Shown piece by piece: positions 55,104-63,913 of a stretch of DNA of 64,000 nucleotides. Positions within the stretch are counted from its first letter, which is position 1; every line of letters begins with the position of its first letter. Position numbers and translations under genes: made by a program. Source of the stretch: CAXBDP01 sp041689935 (lineage in GTDB: Bacteria > Bacteroidota > Bacteroidia > Cytophagales > Cyclobacteriaceae); the NCBI GenBank assembly GCA_041689935.1, contig JBDNFI010000033.1, forward strand, positions 3,797-67,796, read 5' to 3'. Below the pieces are notes generated by a model. That model saw nothing but the letters and a program-made list of their open reading frames with translations, had not been told where the DNA came from and ran no database searches.

Positions 55104-56430
55104 TTGTATTTTGTTATTGGGTCAGGTATTGAGTCACTCTGCTTTGGCTCAGCAAGTGCGTGGCACAGTTGCAGAAAAAATTGTAGGTAAAGTTGATAAT
55201 TATATTATTCTAAAGTCAGATTTGGAGTCCAACTACTTGCGCGGTTTACGCGAAGGAATGTTTAAAGCTGCGGATGGCAGATGCGTGGCATTAGAAAGTC
55301 TTATTTTAGGAAAAGTATTAGTAGCCAAAGCTGAAATCGACTCCATCCAAGTGAGTGATGCTGATGTGTTTATTGAATTGAATAACCGATTGGAGGTTAT
55401 GGCTCAAGGACTTGGTGGGGAAGAAGCTATAGAAGCTCAATATGGTAAAACTATGGATCAAATTCGTTTGGATCTATTTAAGGATGTGAAAGAACAAGAG
55501 CTTGCATCCGCAATGGAGCGTCAAATTTTTGATGGCGTTAGCGTCACACCAGCAGATGTACGGAAATTTTATAATTCGATACCAAGAAATGAAAGGCCCT
55601 ATTATTCGGCAGAAGTGAAACTCGGTGTGATTGAAAAAAAACCTGTTGCTGGTAGGGAACAGAAAGATCAAATTAGAAGTCAACTAATTGAGATTAGGCG
55701 GAAAATAGTAAATGGCGAAGCCACTTTTGCTCAAATGGCATCAGAATATGGGATGGATGCTACTGCTCAAAGAGGAGGAGATCTTGGTTTTTATAAGAGA
55801 GGTGAGTTGGATCCTACTTTCGAAGCCACCGCAATGAAAATGAAGGCTGGTGATATATCAACAGTATTTGAAAGTCAATTTGGTTTCCATATTCTGCAAT
55901 TGGTAGAAAGAAGAGGAAATGAGTACAACTCTCGACATATTGTCATTATGCCCCAACCTTCCCAAGAAGATAAGAACAAAACAATCCGCTTTTTAGATAG
56001 CTTAAAGATTGAAATTGAAGCTGAAAATATTTCATTTGATAAGGCTGCTGTCGAATATAGCGATGAAAAAAATGCTTCTTCATCCGGCGGTTACATGATG
56101 GGAAAATATGGTGGTTATACAATTTCTGTTGAAGATATCTCGCCTGAGTTGTATCTGACCATTGACACAATGAAAATAGGTACTTTTAGCAAGCCTTTAG
56201 CCTTTCGTCCAGAGAATAGTCCAGAAATATTTAGGATGCTTTATTATGCAGAAAGAATTGCGCCACATGAGGCAAACCTCGGGCAAGATTATGAGAAGCT
56301 AAAAGCAGTGGCTCTAGCTAGGAAAAAGGATGAGGTACGTAAAGAATGGTTTCAGCGGGCAATGAAAGAGGTATTTGTGGAGGTAGCTCCTGAGTATCGA
56401 GGTTGTGCATTTATGGAAAATCAACAATAA
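55057..56430 (+). CDS. surA: SurA-like periplasmic peptidyl-prolyl isomerase
   Basis: A 457-aa exported chaperone/isomerase with a signal peptide (to ALAQQ). The SurA N-terminal domain includes EKIVGKVDNYIILKSDLES and ADVFIELNNRLEVMA. A parvulin domain (about residues 185-290) has GGDLGFYKRGELDPTFEATA and QFGFHILQLVERRG. A second, degenerate parvulin-like region follows (SRHIVIMPQPSQEDK, SSGGYMMGKYGG). It guides outer-membrane proteins. It overlaps the lipoprotein gene and lies 3 nt before moxR. Confidence 0.9.
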   Translation: MKKHPVKRISKFLGLSCILLLGQVLSHSALAQQVRGTVAEKIVGKVDNYIILKSDLESNYLRGLREGMFKAADGRCVALESLILGKVLVAKAEIDSIQVSDADVFIELNNRLEVMAQGLGGEEAIEAQYGKTMDQIRLDLFKDVKEQELASAMERQIFDGVSVTPADVRKFYNSIPRNERPYYSAEVKLGVIEKKPVAGREQKDQIRSQLIEIRRKIVNGEATFAQMASEYGMDATAQRGGDLGFYKRGELDPTFEATAMKMKAGDISTVFESQFGFHILQLVERRGNEYNSRHIVIMPQPSQEDKNKTIRFLDSLKIEIEAENISFDKAAVEYSDEKNASSSGGYMMGKYGGYTISVEDISPELYLTIDTMKIGTFSKPLAFRPENSPEIFRMLYYAERIAPHEANLGQDYEKLKAVALARKKDEVRKEWFQRAMKEVFVEVAPEYRGCAFMENQQ

Positions 56431-56433
56431 TAA

Positions 56434-57396
56434 ATGGAAGGACAAACGGATGTAGCACTGGCGGATAAATTTCACCAGGCGCATGAAGATTTAAGGAAAG
56501 AAATAAGTAAAGTAATCGTTGGGCAGGATGAAACCGTAAAGTTTTTGTTGATCTCCCTTTTTTGTCAAGGGCATTCACTTCTAGTTGGTGTACCGGGTTT
56601 GGCGAAAACCCTCCTTATTCAAACCATAAGTTCTGCTTTAGATTTGAGCTACAATCGTATTCAATTTACGCCAGACTTGATGCCCTCAGATATACTGGGA
56701 GCAGAAACAATGGACAATGAGAGAAATTTTAGATTTATAAAAGGACCAATATTTGCCAATGTAGTATTAGCTGATGAGATAAATAGAACGCCACCAAAAA
56801 CCCAAGCTGCCTTGCTTGAATCTATGCAGGAGTTTTCGGTAACCATTGCTGGGCAAATATTTAAACTTCAAAAGCCATTTTTTGTACTTGCTACTCAAAA
56901 CCCGATAGAGCAGGAAGGTACATACCCACTACCCGAGGCGCAGCTGGACAGATTTATGTTCAACATCAGGTTAGACTATCCTAGCTATGACGAAGAAGTT
57001 GCGATAGTTAAAAGCACAACGGCGGGAGGATTGCCTCAAGTGAACAAAATCATCAATCAAGAGGAAATCATCGCTTTTCAGCAATTGGTGCGTAGAGTAC
57101 CCGTTACAGATAACATCGTAAAGTATGCGGTGAGTTTGGTTCAAAAAACTCGCCCTGATAATTCACTAGCCACAGAAATCGCCAAAAACTATTTGGAATG
57201 GGGCGCTGGCCCAAGAGCGTCGCAATACTTAGTACTAGGTGCTAAATGCCATGCGCTCACCAAAGGTAAATATGCCCCAGACATAGAAGATGTAATGGCT
57301 GTGGCCAAGCCGATATTAAGACATCGAATCGTTAGAAACTTCAAAGCTGAAGCGGAGGGGTATTCTGAAGATATGATTATAGAAAAATTACTTTAG
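56434..57396 (+). CDS. MoxR-family AAA+ ATPase
   Basis: A 320-aa MoxR ATPase. Walker A is LVGVPGLAKTLLIQT, Walker B VVLADEINRTPPKTQ, sensor 1 VLATQNPIEQEGTYPLPEAQLDR (first part) and the arginine-finger region follows. The C-terminal lid includes WGAGPRASQYLVLGAKCHAL. MoxR proteins act as chaperone-like ATPases with VWA proteins; none is encoded next to it here. It ends the envelope chaperone operon. Confidence 0.95.
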   Translation: MEGQTDVALADKFHQAHEDLRKEISKVIVGQDETVKFLLISLFCQGHSLLVGVPGLAKTLLIQTISSALDLSYNRIQFTPDLMPSDILGAETMDNERNFRFIKGPIFANVVLADEINRTPPKTQAALLESMQEFSVTIAGQIFKLQKPFFVLATQNPIEQEGTYPLPEAQLDRFMFNIRLDYPSYDEEVAIVKSTTAGGLPQVNKIINQEEIIAFQQLVRRVPVTDNIVKYAVSLVQKTRPDNSLATEIAKNYLEWGAGPRASQYLVLGAKCHALTKGKYAPDIEDVMAVAKPILRHRIVRNFKAEAEGYSEDMIIEKLL

Positions 57397-57547
57397 GCTC
57401 ACTCAAAGTATAGGTTTATTCAGACCTAATGAAAGCCCAAGATGAAAACCTTCATTTTGGCATTTAATTGACTTTCCCTAGAGAGATTCTTTTCTGAAAC
57501 TCAAAGGTTATATGGCTTTTGAGTCGTATTTTTGCGCCATAATAGCT

Positions 57548-58213
57548 ATGTTAAAAGAAATTAATGCATTGATATGGAAGGAAGTAGTTCTAGAGTGGAG
57601 GCAGCGTTATGCTTTCAACGGACTGCTCCTGTATATTGGGAGTACTATTTTCATTGCCTACCTGAGTTTTCAAACTTACAACCAATCATTAAGTTCGGCT
57701 ACTTGGAACGTTCTATTTTGGATTATTATCCTCTTTGCTGCTGTTAATGCAATCGCCAAGAGCTTTATTCAAGAAAGTTCGGGTCGACAGCTATACTATT
57801 ATACTCTGGCTAGGCCAGAGAGTATTATTATTTCCAAAGTTATCTATAATGCTGCGTTATTGCTCGTAATAGCTCTTTTAGGCTTTCTGCTCTATAGTCT
57901 AGTATTAGGCAATCCCGTTGAGCAATTGGGTTTATTTATTTTAGGGATTGTCCTAGGGTCAATTGCTTTTTCTAGCTCACTCACATTAATTTCTGGTATT
58001 GCTTCCAAAACAGCGAACTCGAGTACTATTATGGCCATACTGGCTTTTCCAGTACTGGTTCCGGTAATGCTCATGAACATTAGAATATCGTGGAATGCCA
58101 TTTCGGGCATTCCAATTTCTGATAGCATCGCTGCTATTTATGGGCTTGTAGCTATTAATTTAATAATGATTGCCATGTCTTTTTTATTATTTCCTTATCT
58201 CTGGCGAAGCTAA
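57548..58213 (+). CDS. ccmB: Heme exporter protein CcmB
   Basis: A 221-aa inner-membrane protein with six hydrophobic segments, typical of the CcmB subunit of the CcmAB transporter. The start ATG 57548 gives MLKEINALIWKEVVLEWRQR; an earlier ATG adds 12 atypical residues. SGRQLYYYTLARPESIIISK and ANSSTIMAILAFPVLVPVM match the family. It opens a ccmB-C-D-E-F run; ccmA is not seen. Confidence 0.9.
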   Translation: MLKEINALIWKEVVLEWRQRYAFNGLLLYIGSTIFIAYLSFQTYNQSLSSATWNVLFWIIILFAAVNAIAKSFIQESSGRQLYYYTLARPESIIISKVIYNAALLLVIALLGFLLYSLVLGNPVEQLGLFILGIVLGSIAFSSSLTLISGIASKTANSSTIMAILAFPVLVPVMLMNIRISWNAISGIPISDSIAAIYGLVAINLIMIAMSFLLFPYLWRS

Positions 58214-58220
58214 TATTGAT

Positions 58221-58889
58221 ATGAAAAATTACTGGTGGAAAATATTGACGGTGTTGCTAGTTGCTTTTACGCTAATTGGAGGGTTGCTATTAGAGGTGCC
58301 GAGGTTGGCAATTTTGAATGAGACCATCAGGTCATTGTATTTCCATGTGCCTATGTGGTTTGGTATGACCATCCTGTTTACGGTTTCGGTCATCTATTCT
58401 ATTAAATATCTAAGGAGTCAAAATAGTCTGGATGATTTTAAAGCTGTAGAATTTGCGAATGCAGGAATTGCGTTTGGCGTGCTGGGAATGGTCACAGGGA
58501 TGATTTGGGCAAATTTTACTTGGGGAGAGCCTTGGAGTAGTGACCCAAAACAAAATGCAGCTGCAATTGCGCTATTAATTTATTTCGCATACATGGTCTT
58601 GAGAAATGCTCTAGAGGATGAGCAGCAAAGAGCTAGAATCGGAGCTATTTATAATGTATTTGCATTTGCAGCGATGATTCCGCTTCTATTTATCCTCCCG
58701 CGTCTCACCGACTCCCTACATCCAGGCAATGGTGGTAATCCTGGCTTCAATGCGTACGATTTGGATAGCAAGCTCAGAGCAGTCTTCTATCCCTCCGTTA
58801 TCGGTTGGACGTTAGTAGGTGTTTGGTTAGCTAGCCTGCGTGTAAGAATTAGAGTCGTAGCAGATAAGCTTTTAGAAAGAGGGAGTTGA
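58221..58889 (+). CDS. ccmC: Cytochrome c biogenesis protein CcmC
   Basis: A 222-aa inner-membrane heme-handling protein with six helices. The tryptophan-rich periplasmic motif is TWGEPWSSDPKQNAAAIAL, and heme-ligand His occurs in LYFHVPMWF. It loads heme onto CcmE. The ATG at 58221 is chosen; it lies 7 nt past the ccmB stop. Confidence 0.93.
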   Translation: MKNYWWKILTVLLVAFTLIGGLLLEVPRLAILNETIRSLYFHVPMWFGMTILFTVSVIYSIKYLRSQNSLDDFKAVEFANAGIAFGVLGMVTGMIWANFTWGEPWSSDPKQNAAAIALLIYFAYMVLRNALEDEQQRARIGAIYNVFAFAAMIPLLFILPRLTDSLHPGNGGNPGFNAYDLDSKLRAVFYPSVIGWTLVGVWLASLRVRIRVVADKLLERGS

Positions 58890-58921
58890 TTATTCATTTT
58901 TTCGATTAAAAATTTACCAAA

Positions 58922-59167
58922 ATGAAGCATATACTAATCGTTGTGATTTTTTTCATGGCCTTAAACTTCTCAGTGCGTGCGCAGAAATTGGAAGTGACTG
59001 AAAGTGACTATATTAATACGAAAGTAGAGATGGCCGATACTTTCAGAAAAGAAGGTAAAATTTATACAGTTGTCGCAATTGTTGTGACAGTGATGGCAGG
59101 AATTTTTATTTATGCGTTCCTCATTGATAGACGCTTAGCTGTATTGGAAAAAGAATTAAAAAAATAG
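58922..59167 (+). CDS. CcmD-like small membrane protein
   Basis: An 81-aa protein with a cleavable-looking N-terminal signal (to VRAQ) and one membrane helix near the C-terminus (IYTVVAIVVTVMAGIFIYAFL) followed by a charged tail (DRRLAVLEKELKK). The place between ccmC and ccmE, and the tail with the CcmD-like R-x2-x-LEKEL pattern, support a CcmD role: tethering CcmC and holo-CcmE. Confidence 0.75.
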   Translation: MKHILIVVIFFMALNFSVRAQKLEVTESDYINTKVEMADTFRKEGKIYTVVAIVVTVMAGIFIYAFLIDRRLAVLEKELKK

Positions 59168-59229
59168 CCTAATTGAGGGGATTTTAATAGGCATAAATTT
59201 GTTAAAACTGAAGCAAAATTCATCTGATT

Positions 59230-59628
59230 ATGAAAAAATCACATATTCTGGCACTTATAGTAGTAGCCCTTGGTGTTGTCATTGTTATCTCTACAGCGGG
59301 GGACGCGAGTAGTTATGTTTCTTTTAATGAAGCCTATGAGCTTGCCCAAGGAGGCAGTAATAAGAAGATTCATGTGGTTGGCGGCTTGAAAAAAGGAGAT
59401 GGAGGACAAGTGGAAGGCGTCGAGACAAGTGCTGATAAATTGTCATTTAGTTTTATCATGGTAGATGAACATAATCGCGAACAGAAAGTATTTTATCCCG
59501 AACCTGTGCCCGCCGACTTCGTAAGAAGCGAGCAGGTAGTTGTTGTTGGAAGCTATAGAAACGACCTATTTATTGCTGATAAGATTTTGATGAAATGTCC
59601 ATCCAAATATCAGGAAGAGGAGCTTTAA
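59230..59628 (+). CDS. ccmE: Heme chaperone CcmE, CxxxY type
   Basis: A 132-aa membrane-anchored OB-fold heme chaperone (anchor at residues 6-23). In the E. coli type, heme binds covalently to His in an HxxxY motif. Here the place reads KCPSKYQEEE, so a Cys (CxxxY) replaces the His, as described for Desulfovibrio and archaeal CcmE. It passes heme between CcmC and CcmF. Its neighbours are the CcmD-like gene and ccmF. Confidence 0.93.
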   Translation: MKKSHILALIVVALGVVIVISTAGDASSYVSFNEAYELAQGGSNKKIHVVGGLKKGDGGQVEGVETSADKLSFSFIMVDEHNREQKVFYPEPVPADFVRSEQVVVVGSYRNDLFIADKILMKCPSKYQEEEL

Positions 59629-59645
59629 TTTAGAATTCATCGATT

Positions 59646-62171
59646 ATGATTGATACCCTTATTGGCGAAATAGGTCACTTATTCGTTATTGTTTCTTTTG
59701 TCAGTGCTTTGCTGGCAGCATTTTCTTACTACAAACTCACCGTTTCCTCTGAATTTGAAAAGAGTAAATGGAAAGTTTTTGCTAGAAGTACTTTCTATTT
59801 TCACATATTTAGTATTATGGGAATCGTGGTTACGCTTTTCCTTATTATTTATCAGAACAAATTTGAGTATCATTATGCGTGGAGTCATTCTTCCCGCTTA
59901 TTACCAGCTTACTACATAGTATCATCATTTTGGGAAGGTCAAGAGGGGAGTTTTCTGCTTTGGATGTTCTGGCATGCTGTATTGGGTATCTTCCTGATCA
60001 ACACCAACAAGAGATGGGAGGGGCCAATGATGACCATCTTTGCTTTGATACAGGCCTTCCTAGTGTCCATGATTTTGGGTGTAATCATTGGGGATTTAAA
60101 AATAGGCAGTACACCATTTATTTTGTTAAGAGATGCTCTTGCGGATCCTATTTTTCAGATAGATCCAAATTTTGTCCCCACTGATGGCACAGGTCTCAAC
60201 CCATTACTTCAGAATTACTGGATGGTTATTCATCCTCCTACGTTATTTTTAGGCTTTGCCCTTACCTTAGTCCCTTTTTCATATTGTATTAGTGGATTGT
60301 GGACCGGCCAATACAAGGAATGGGTAAGACCTGCCTTGCCTTGGATGCTCGGCGCTACATTAGTCTTAGGGTTGGGGATAATTATGGGTGCAATTTGGGC
60401 GTATGAAACTTTGAATTTCGAAGGATATTGGAATTGGGATCCTGTAGAAAATGCAATATATATTCCATGGCTTATAATGGTAGCTTCCATTCATACCATG
60501 ATTACTTATCGTAAAAGTAATACGGCCCTTAAGGCATCCATCGTCCTTGTTATTTCAAGTTTTATTTTACTCCTCTATTCTACTTTCCTAGTGCGAAGTG
60601 GCATTTTGGGCAATGCATCTGTTCACTCCTTTACCGATTTGGGATTGAGCGGTCAGCTTTTAGTATATCTACTTTTCTTTACCTTTTTAGCCATTCTTTT
60701 ATCCATCAAGGCATGGAAGCATATTCCAACGACCAAAGAGGAAATTTCAAGTTACTCAAGGGAATTTTGGATATTTATCGGAGCAACTACTTTAGCCTTA
60801 ATGGCTTTCCAAGTGCTGATACCTACCTCTATCCCTGTATATAATGCTATCGTTGAACTTTTTGGAGGAATTTCTAATATGGCGCCTCCAGCAGATCAAA
60901 TAGGATTTTACACGAAGTTTCAACTTTGGTTTTCTATTGCAATAGCCTTATTGTCGGGAACAGGCCAATTTTTTTGGTGGAAAAAGATGAAGGGTTCGGA
61001 TCTTTGGAAAGCGATTTCCACTCCGATCATCATTACTTTAATATTAGCGAGTTCAGTAATAATATTAGCGAAAATCACCAATCTCACATATATATTATTA
61101 CTTACTGCATCCATTTACTCGATTGTAGCGAATAGCAAAATATTGATTGGCTTAGCTAAGCAAAATGTGAAATTGGCGGGTGGTTCTGTTGCCCATATTG
61201 GAATAGCACTTATGCTTATTGGGATTTTATTTTCCTCCGGCTACTCGGATGTATTATCTATCAATAATACAGGCCGATTGATCAATCGTGAGTTGCCAGA
61301 TGATATGAACCTCAATAACATTCCACTATTTTATGGCAAGAAGACCCAAATGGGAGATTATACCCTCAACTATAATGGGAAGCTGATGGATGCTAAAGGA
61401 ATACCTGAACTGGTGAATATTAGAGACCTAGCGGATACTATGGAGCCTCAATTCAAAGTAGCCAAAGTCAATATTGAAGCTAGGGGCAAAGTGTATGCAC
61501 AAGAAGGGGATACAATTCAAGTATTTCCTGAGAACACCTATTATAAGGTTGAATTCACGCATCAAAATGGTAAGCAATTTTCCCTATATCCTAGAGCTCA
61601 AGTAAATCCTAATATGGGATTAATATCTTCACCTGATATCAAAAAGTATATTGGCCGTGATTTATATGCGCACGCCACGTCTATTCCCAATCCAGATGCA
61701 GAATTGGAATGGGGCGAGGCTACCACATATAATCTGGCAATAGGTGAACAATTTTTCTTAAACGATTATGTGGCAAACCTCATAAGCGTGGAGAGAGTTA
61801 CAGATCTAGGTTCTGTGGGTCTTGGCTTAGATGATGTGGCGGTCAGAGCTTCTGTAGAAGTGCAAACTGATAATGGTATTTTTATGCTTAAGCCACTTTT
61901 CATTATAAAAGATCAGTTGGTTGGCCGAGTGCCTGACGAGAGCCCTGAAATAGGCGTGAAGCTTGTTTTCAATAATGTAATCCCAGATCAAAATATCTTT
62001 GAGTTTTCAGCGCAAACAACCCAACAAGATTGGATGGTCTTTAAAGTTATAGAGAAGCCATACATCAATTTATTATGGATTGGCACCATCTTAATGTTAA
62101 TTGGTTTGGGTATGGCGATGTTCCGAAGATACCGCGAATTCAAATTGATGCGGGATAAGGGACAAGATTGA
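59646..62171 (+). CDS. ccmF: Cytochrome c heme lyase subunit CcmF
   Basis: An 841-aa polytopic protein. The WWD heme motif is visible as FEGYWNWDPVENAIYIPW, along with SSFWEGQEGSFLLWMFWH and the external His residues in VIHPPTLFLGF and VRSGILGNASVHSF. A long periplasmic domain of about 230 residues precedes the final helix. The length exceeds the E. coli protein (about 650 aa), as in other Bacteroidota. It ligates heme to apocytochromes. No ccmG or ccmH gene is in the window. Confidence 0.96.
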   Translation: MIDTLIGEIGHLFVIVSFVSALLAAFSYYKLTVSSEFEKSKWKVFARSTFYFHIFSIMGIVVTLFLIIYQNKFEYHYAWSHSSRLLPAYYIVSSFWEGQEGSFLLWMFWHAVLGIFLINTNKRWEGPMMTIFALIQAFLVSMILGVIIGDLKIGSTPFILLRDALADPIFQIDPNFVPTDGTGLNPLLQNYWMVIHPPTLFLGFALTLVPFSYCISGLWTGQYKEWVRPALPWMLGATLVLGLGIIMGAIWAYETLNFEGYWNWDPVENAIYIPWLIMVASIHTMITYRKSNTALKASIVLVISSFILLLYSTFLVRSGILGNASVHSFTDLGLSGQLLVYLLFFTFLAILLSIKAWKHIPTTKEEISSYSREFWIFIGATTLALMAFQVLIPTSIPVYNAIVELFGGISNMAPPADQIGFYTKFQLWFSIAIALLSGTGQFFWWKKMKGSDLWKAISTPIIITLILASSVIILAKITNLTYILLLTASIYSIVANSKILIGLAKQNVKLAGGSVAHIGIALMLIGILFSSGYSDVLSINNTGRLINRELPDDMNLNNIPLFYGKKTQMGDYTLNYNGKLMDAKGIPELVNIRDLADTMEPQFKVAKVNIEARGKVYAQEGDTIQVFPENTYYKVEFTHQNGKQFSLYPRAQVNPNMGLISSPDIKKYIGRDLYAHATSIPNPDAELEWGEATTYNLAIGEQFFLNDYVANLISVERVTDLGSVGLGLDDVAVRASVEVQTDNGIFMLKPLFIIKDQLVGRVPDESPEIGVKLVFNNVIPDQNIFEFSAQTTQQDWMVFKVIEKPYINLLWIGTILMLIGLGMAMFRRYREFKLMRDKGQD

Positions 62172-62182
62172 ATCGATAATGG

Positions 62183-62947
62183 ATGAAAACTGAAAGAAAC
62201 CTAAGCGGAAAAATAGCTCTAGTTACTGGAGGAAGTCGAGGCATTGGTCGGGCTATTTCACAATCACTTGCCGCAAGGGGTGCATTGGTCTATATCAATT
62301 ATCGAAAAAGAGAAAGTGAAGCGATTGAGGCAAAGCAACTAATAGAAGAAGCGGGAGGTTCTTGTCGACTACTGCAAGCAGATATTAGCAAGGAAGAAGA
62401 AATTCAAGGTATCGTTGATCAGATAAAGGCTGAAAGTGGAGCACTGGATATTATCATTTCCAATGCCGTTACTGGAGTATTAAAGCCGATTTCGACCTTA
62501 ACTGTAAGTGATTGGCATTTTGTGATGAATACCAATGTTTTATCGCTCATGCATTTAGTCCAAAAGGCTTTGCCTCTGATGGAAAATCAACCTTATGGCA
62601 GGATTATCTCCTTGTCAAGTCACGGCTCCTGGAAGGCCTACCCGATGTATGGCTCTATCGGAATTTCCAAAGCGGCTCTTGAAACAATGTCCATGTATTT
62701 GGCAGACGAGCTGGCACCTAAAAATATTACTGTCAATGTGATACGAGGTGGTACCGTGAAGACGGATGCCATTAAAAATTTCCCGAATCTAGATAAAATG
62801 TTGGCGAGGTTAATAGAACAAACTCCAATGGGCAAGCTTACTTCAGCAGAAGATATCGGCTCTTTGGCAGCATTTCTTTGTTCTGATGAAGCAGGGATGA
62901 TTACCGGACAGAATATTACGGTAGATGGTGGAATCAGTATTCGCTAA
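62183..62947 (+). CDS. FabL-like enoyl-ACP reductase (SDR family)
   Basis: A 254-aa short-chain dehydrogenase. NAD(P) binding is in IALVTGGSRGIGRAIS. The active site has the YX6K spacing, MYGSIGISKAALE, which is that of FabL/FabI enoyl reductases and not the YX3K of FabG. The C-terminal half resembles Bacillus FabL closely (RGGTVKTDAIKNFPN, QTPMGKLTSAEDIG, MITGQNITVDGG). It probably reduces the enoyl-ACP double bond in fatty-acid synthesis. It starts 11 bp after ccmF and overlaps the convergent hydrolase gene by 14 bp. Confidence 0.82.
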   Translation: MKTERNLSGKIALVTGGSRGIGRAISQSLAARGALVYINYRKRESEAIEAKQLIEEAGGSCRLLQADISKEEEIQGIVDQIKAESGALDIIISNAVTGVLKPISTLTVSDWHFVMNTNVLSLMHLVQKALPLMENQPYGRIISLSSHGSWKAYPMYGSIGISKAALETMSMYLADELAPKNITVNVIRGGTVKTDAIKNFPNLDKMLARLIEQTPMGKLTSAEDIGSLAAFLCSDEAGMITGQNITVDGGISIR

Positions 62948-63818
62948 CTTCCTGCAAAAACTCCTCAATTAAAACAGCTGTTTCTTCTGCAGCCTCCCAA
63001 TGCGGATAATGTCCCACATCTTCCAGAAAGTTAATATTTGCATTTGGCACCAATTCGTTGTACCGCTTGGCCATGTGCAAGCCAGACACAGGGTCTAATG
63101 GTCCATTTATCAGCTTCATCATTACTGCAGAATTTGTTAAGGCGGATACCCATCGATCCCTATTTCGGTCTCTTTCTGGAATATAGTTGATCAATTTAGC
63201 GGATAATCTATTCCCATGCTTATACAAGATTATTGACCAAAAATCATCTAACTCTTTTTCTGTAGGTTGGTTTTTTTCTCCAAAAACGGAGGAAAAGCTT
63301 TTCCCAAATCTTTTCCTTGAAACCAAAAGTGAAACCAGTGGGCCAATCTTCGACATGAGTAATTTCTGAATAAGCCTAGGTTTATGAGTTTCTGGGAAGA
63401 GACCTCCATTTAAAAAAATAATAGACTTCATCTTTAGAAAATAATTTTCATCTTCGAGGCTTCTCGCAAGCAGCTCCTGCACTACGCTTACTCCATAGTT
63501 ATGAGCTACTATATGACAAGTATCAATGCCCAAGCGCTTCATCAATGACTCTACCAAGCTTGCCTGATCATATATCGAGTAGTGATAATCCGTGGGTTTT
63601 GATGAAAAACCAAAACCCAAAAAATCAGGTGCAATTAATCTATAATTTTCCTTTAGTGAAGGCCATATTTTAGCCCAATCCCACGAGGAAGTGGGGAACC
63701 CATGTAAAAAAATTACTGCTTCTCCCTTCCCTTGTTCTTTAAAAAAAATTGGCATACTTCTGAAGTTGAAGTAAAGTCCTGTTTGCTTCCAACTTTCAGG
63801 TGTGGTAATACTTTGCAT
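62934..63818 (-). CDS. Alpha/beta hydrolase, haloalkane dehalogenase/MEST-like, Asn at nucleophile site
   Basis: A 294-aa cytoplasmic alpha/beta-fold protein. The oxyanion region is VIFLHGFPTSSWDW, with LIAPDFLGFGFSSKP after it, as in haloalkane dehalogenases, epoxide hydrolases and MEST. The nucleophile elbow, usually H-D-[WY]-G, reads VAHNYGVSV, so Asn107 (codon AAC) stands in for the Asp. The catalytic His (EDVGHYPHWE) and an acid (NGPLDPVSG) are present. It may be inactive, or the Asn may be deamidated. It overlaps the FabL-like gene tail to tail. Confidence 0.85.
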   Translation of the reverse strand: MQSITTPESWKQTGLYFNFRSMPIFFKEQGKGEAVIFLHGFPTSSWDWAKIWPSLKENYRLIAPDFLGFGFSSKPTDYHYSIYDQASLVESLMKRLGIDTCHIVAHNYGVSVVQELLARSLEDENYFLKMKSIIFLNGGLFPETHKPRLIQKLLMSKIGPLVSLLVSRKRFGKSFSSVFGEKNQPTEKELDDFWSIILYKHGNRLSAKLINYIPERDRNRDRWVSALTNSAVMMKLINGPLDPVSGLHMAKRYNELVPNANINFLEDVGHYPHWEAAEETAVLIEEFLQEVSEY

Positions 63819-63913
63819 GGTAAACTTTATATATGCCTTAAAAAGCGATATTTAATTAATACTACCCGTTGGGTGAAATTACTTAGGCTGTTAAACGATG
63901 AAATAAAACAGGA

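Noticed and set aside
36071..57396. BatD and MoxR as members of one Bat operon
   Set aside because: They are about 19 kb apart on opposite strands, and no BatA/B VWA genes are present.
80..62358. GCGGGAGG as an FtsK-orienting (KOPS-like) motif
   Set aside because: The strands are nearly balanced (14 and 13), whereas such motifs are strongly strand-skewed. It could still be true if the window spans a special region.
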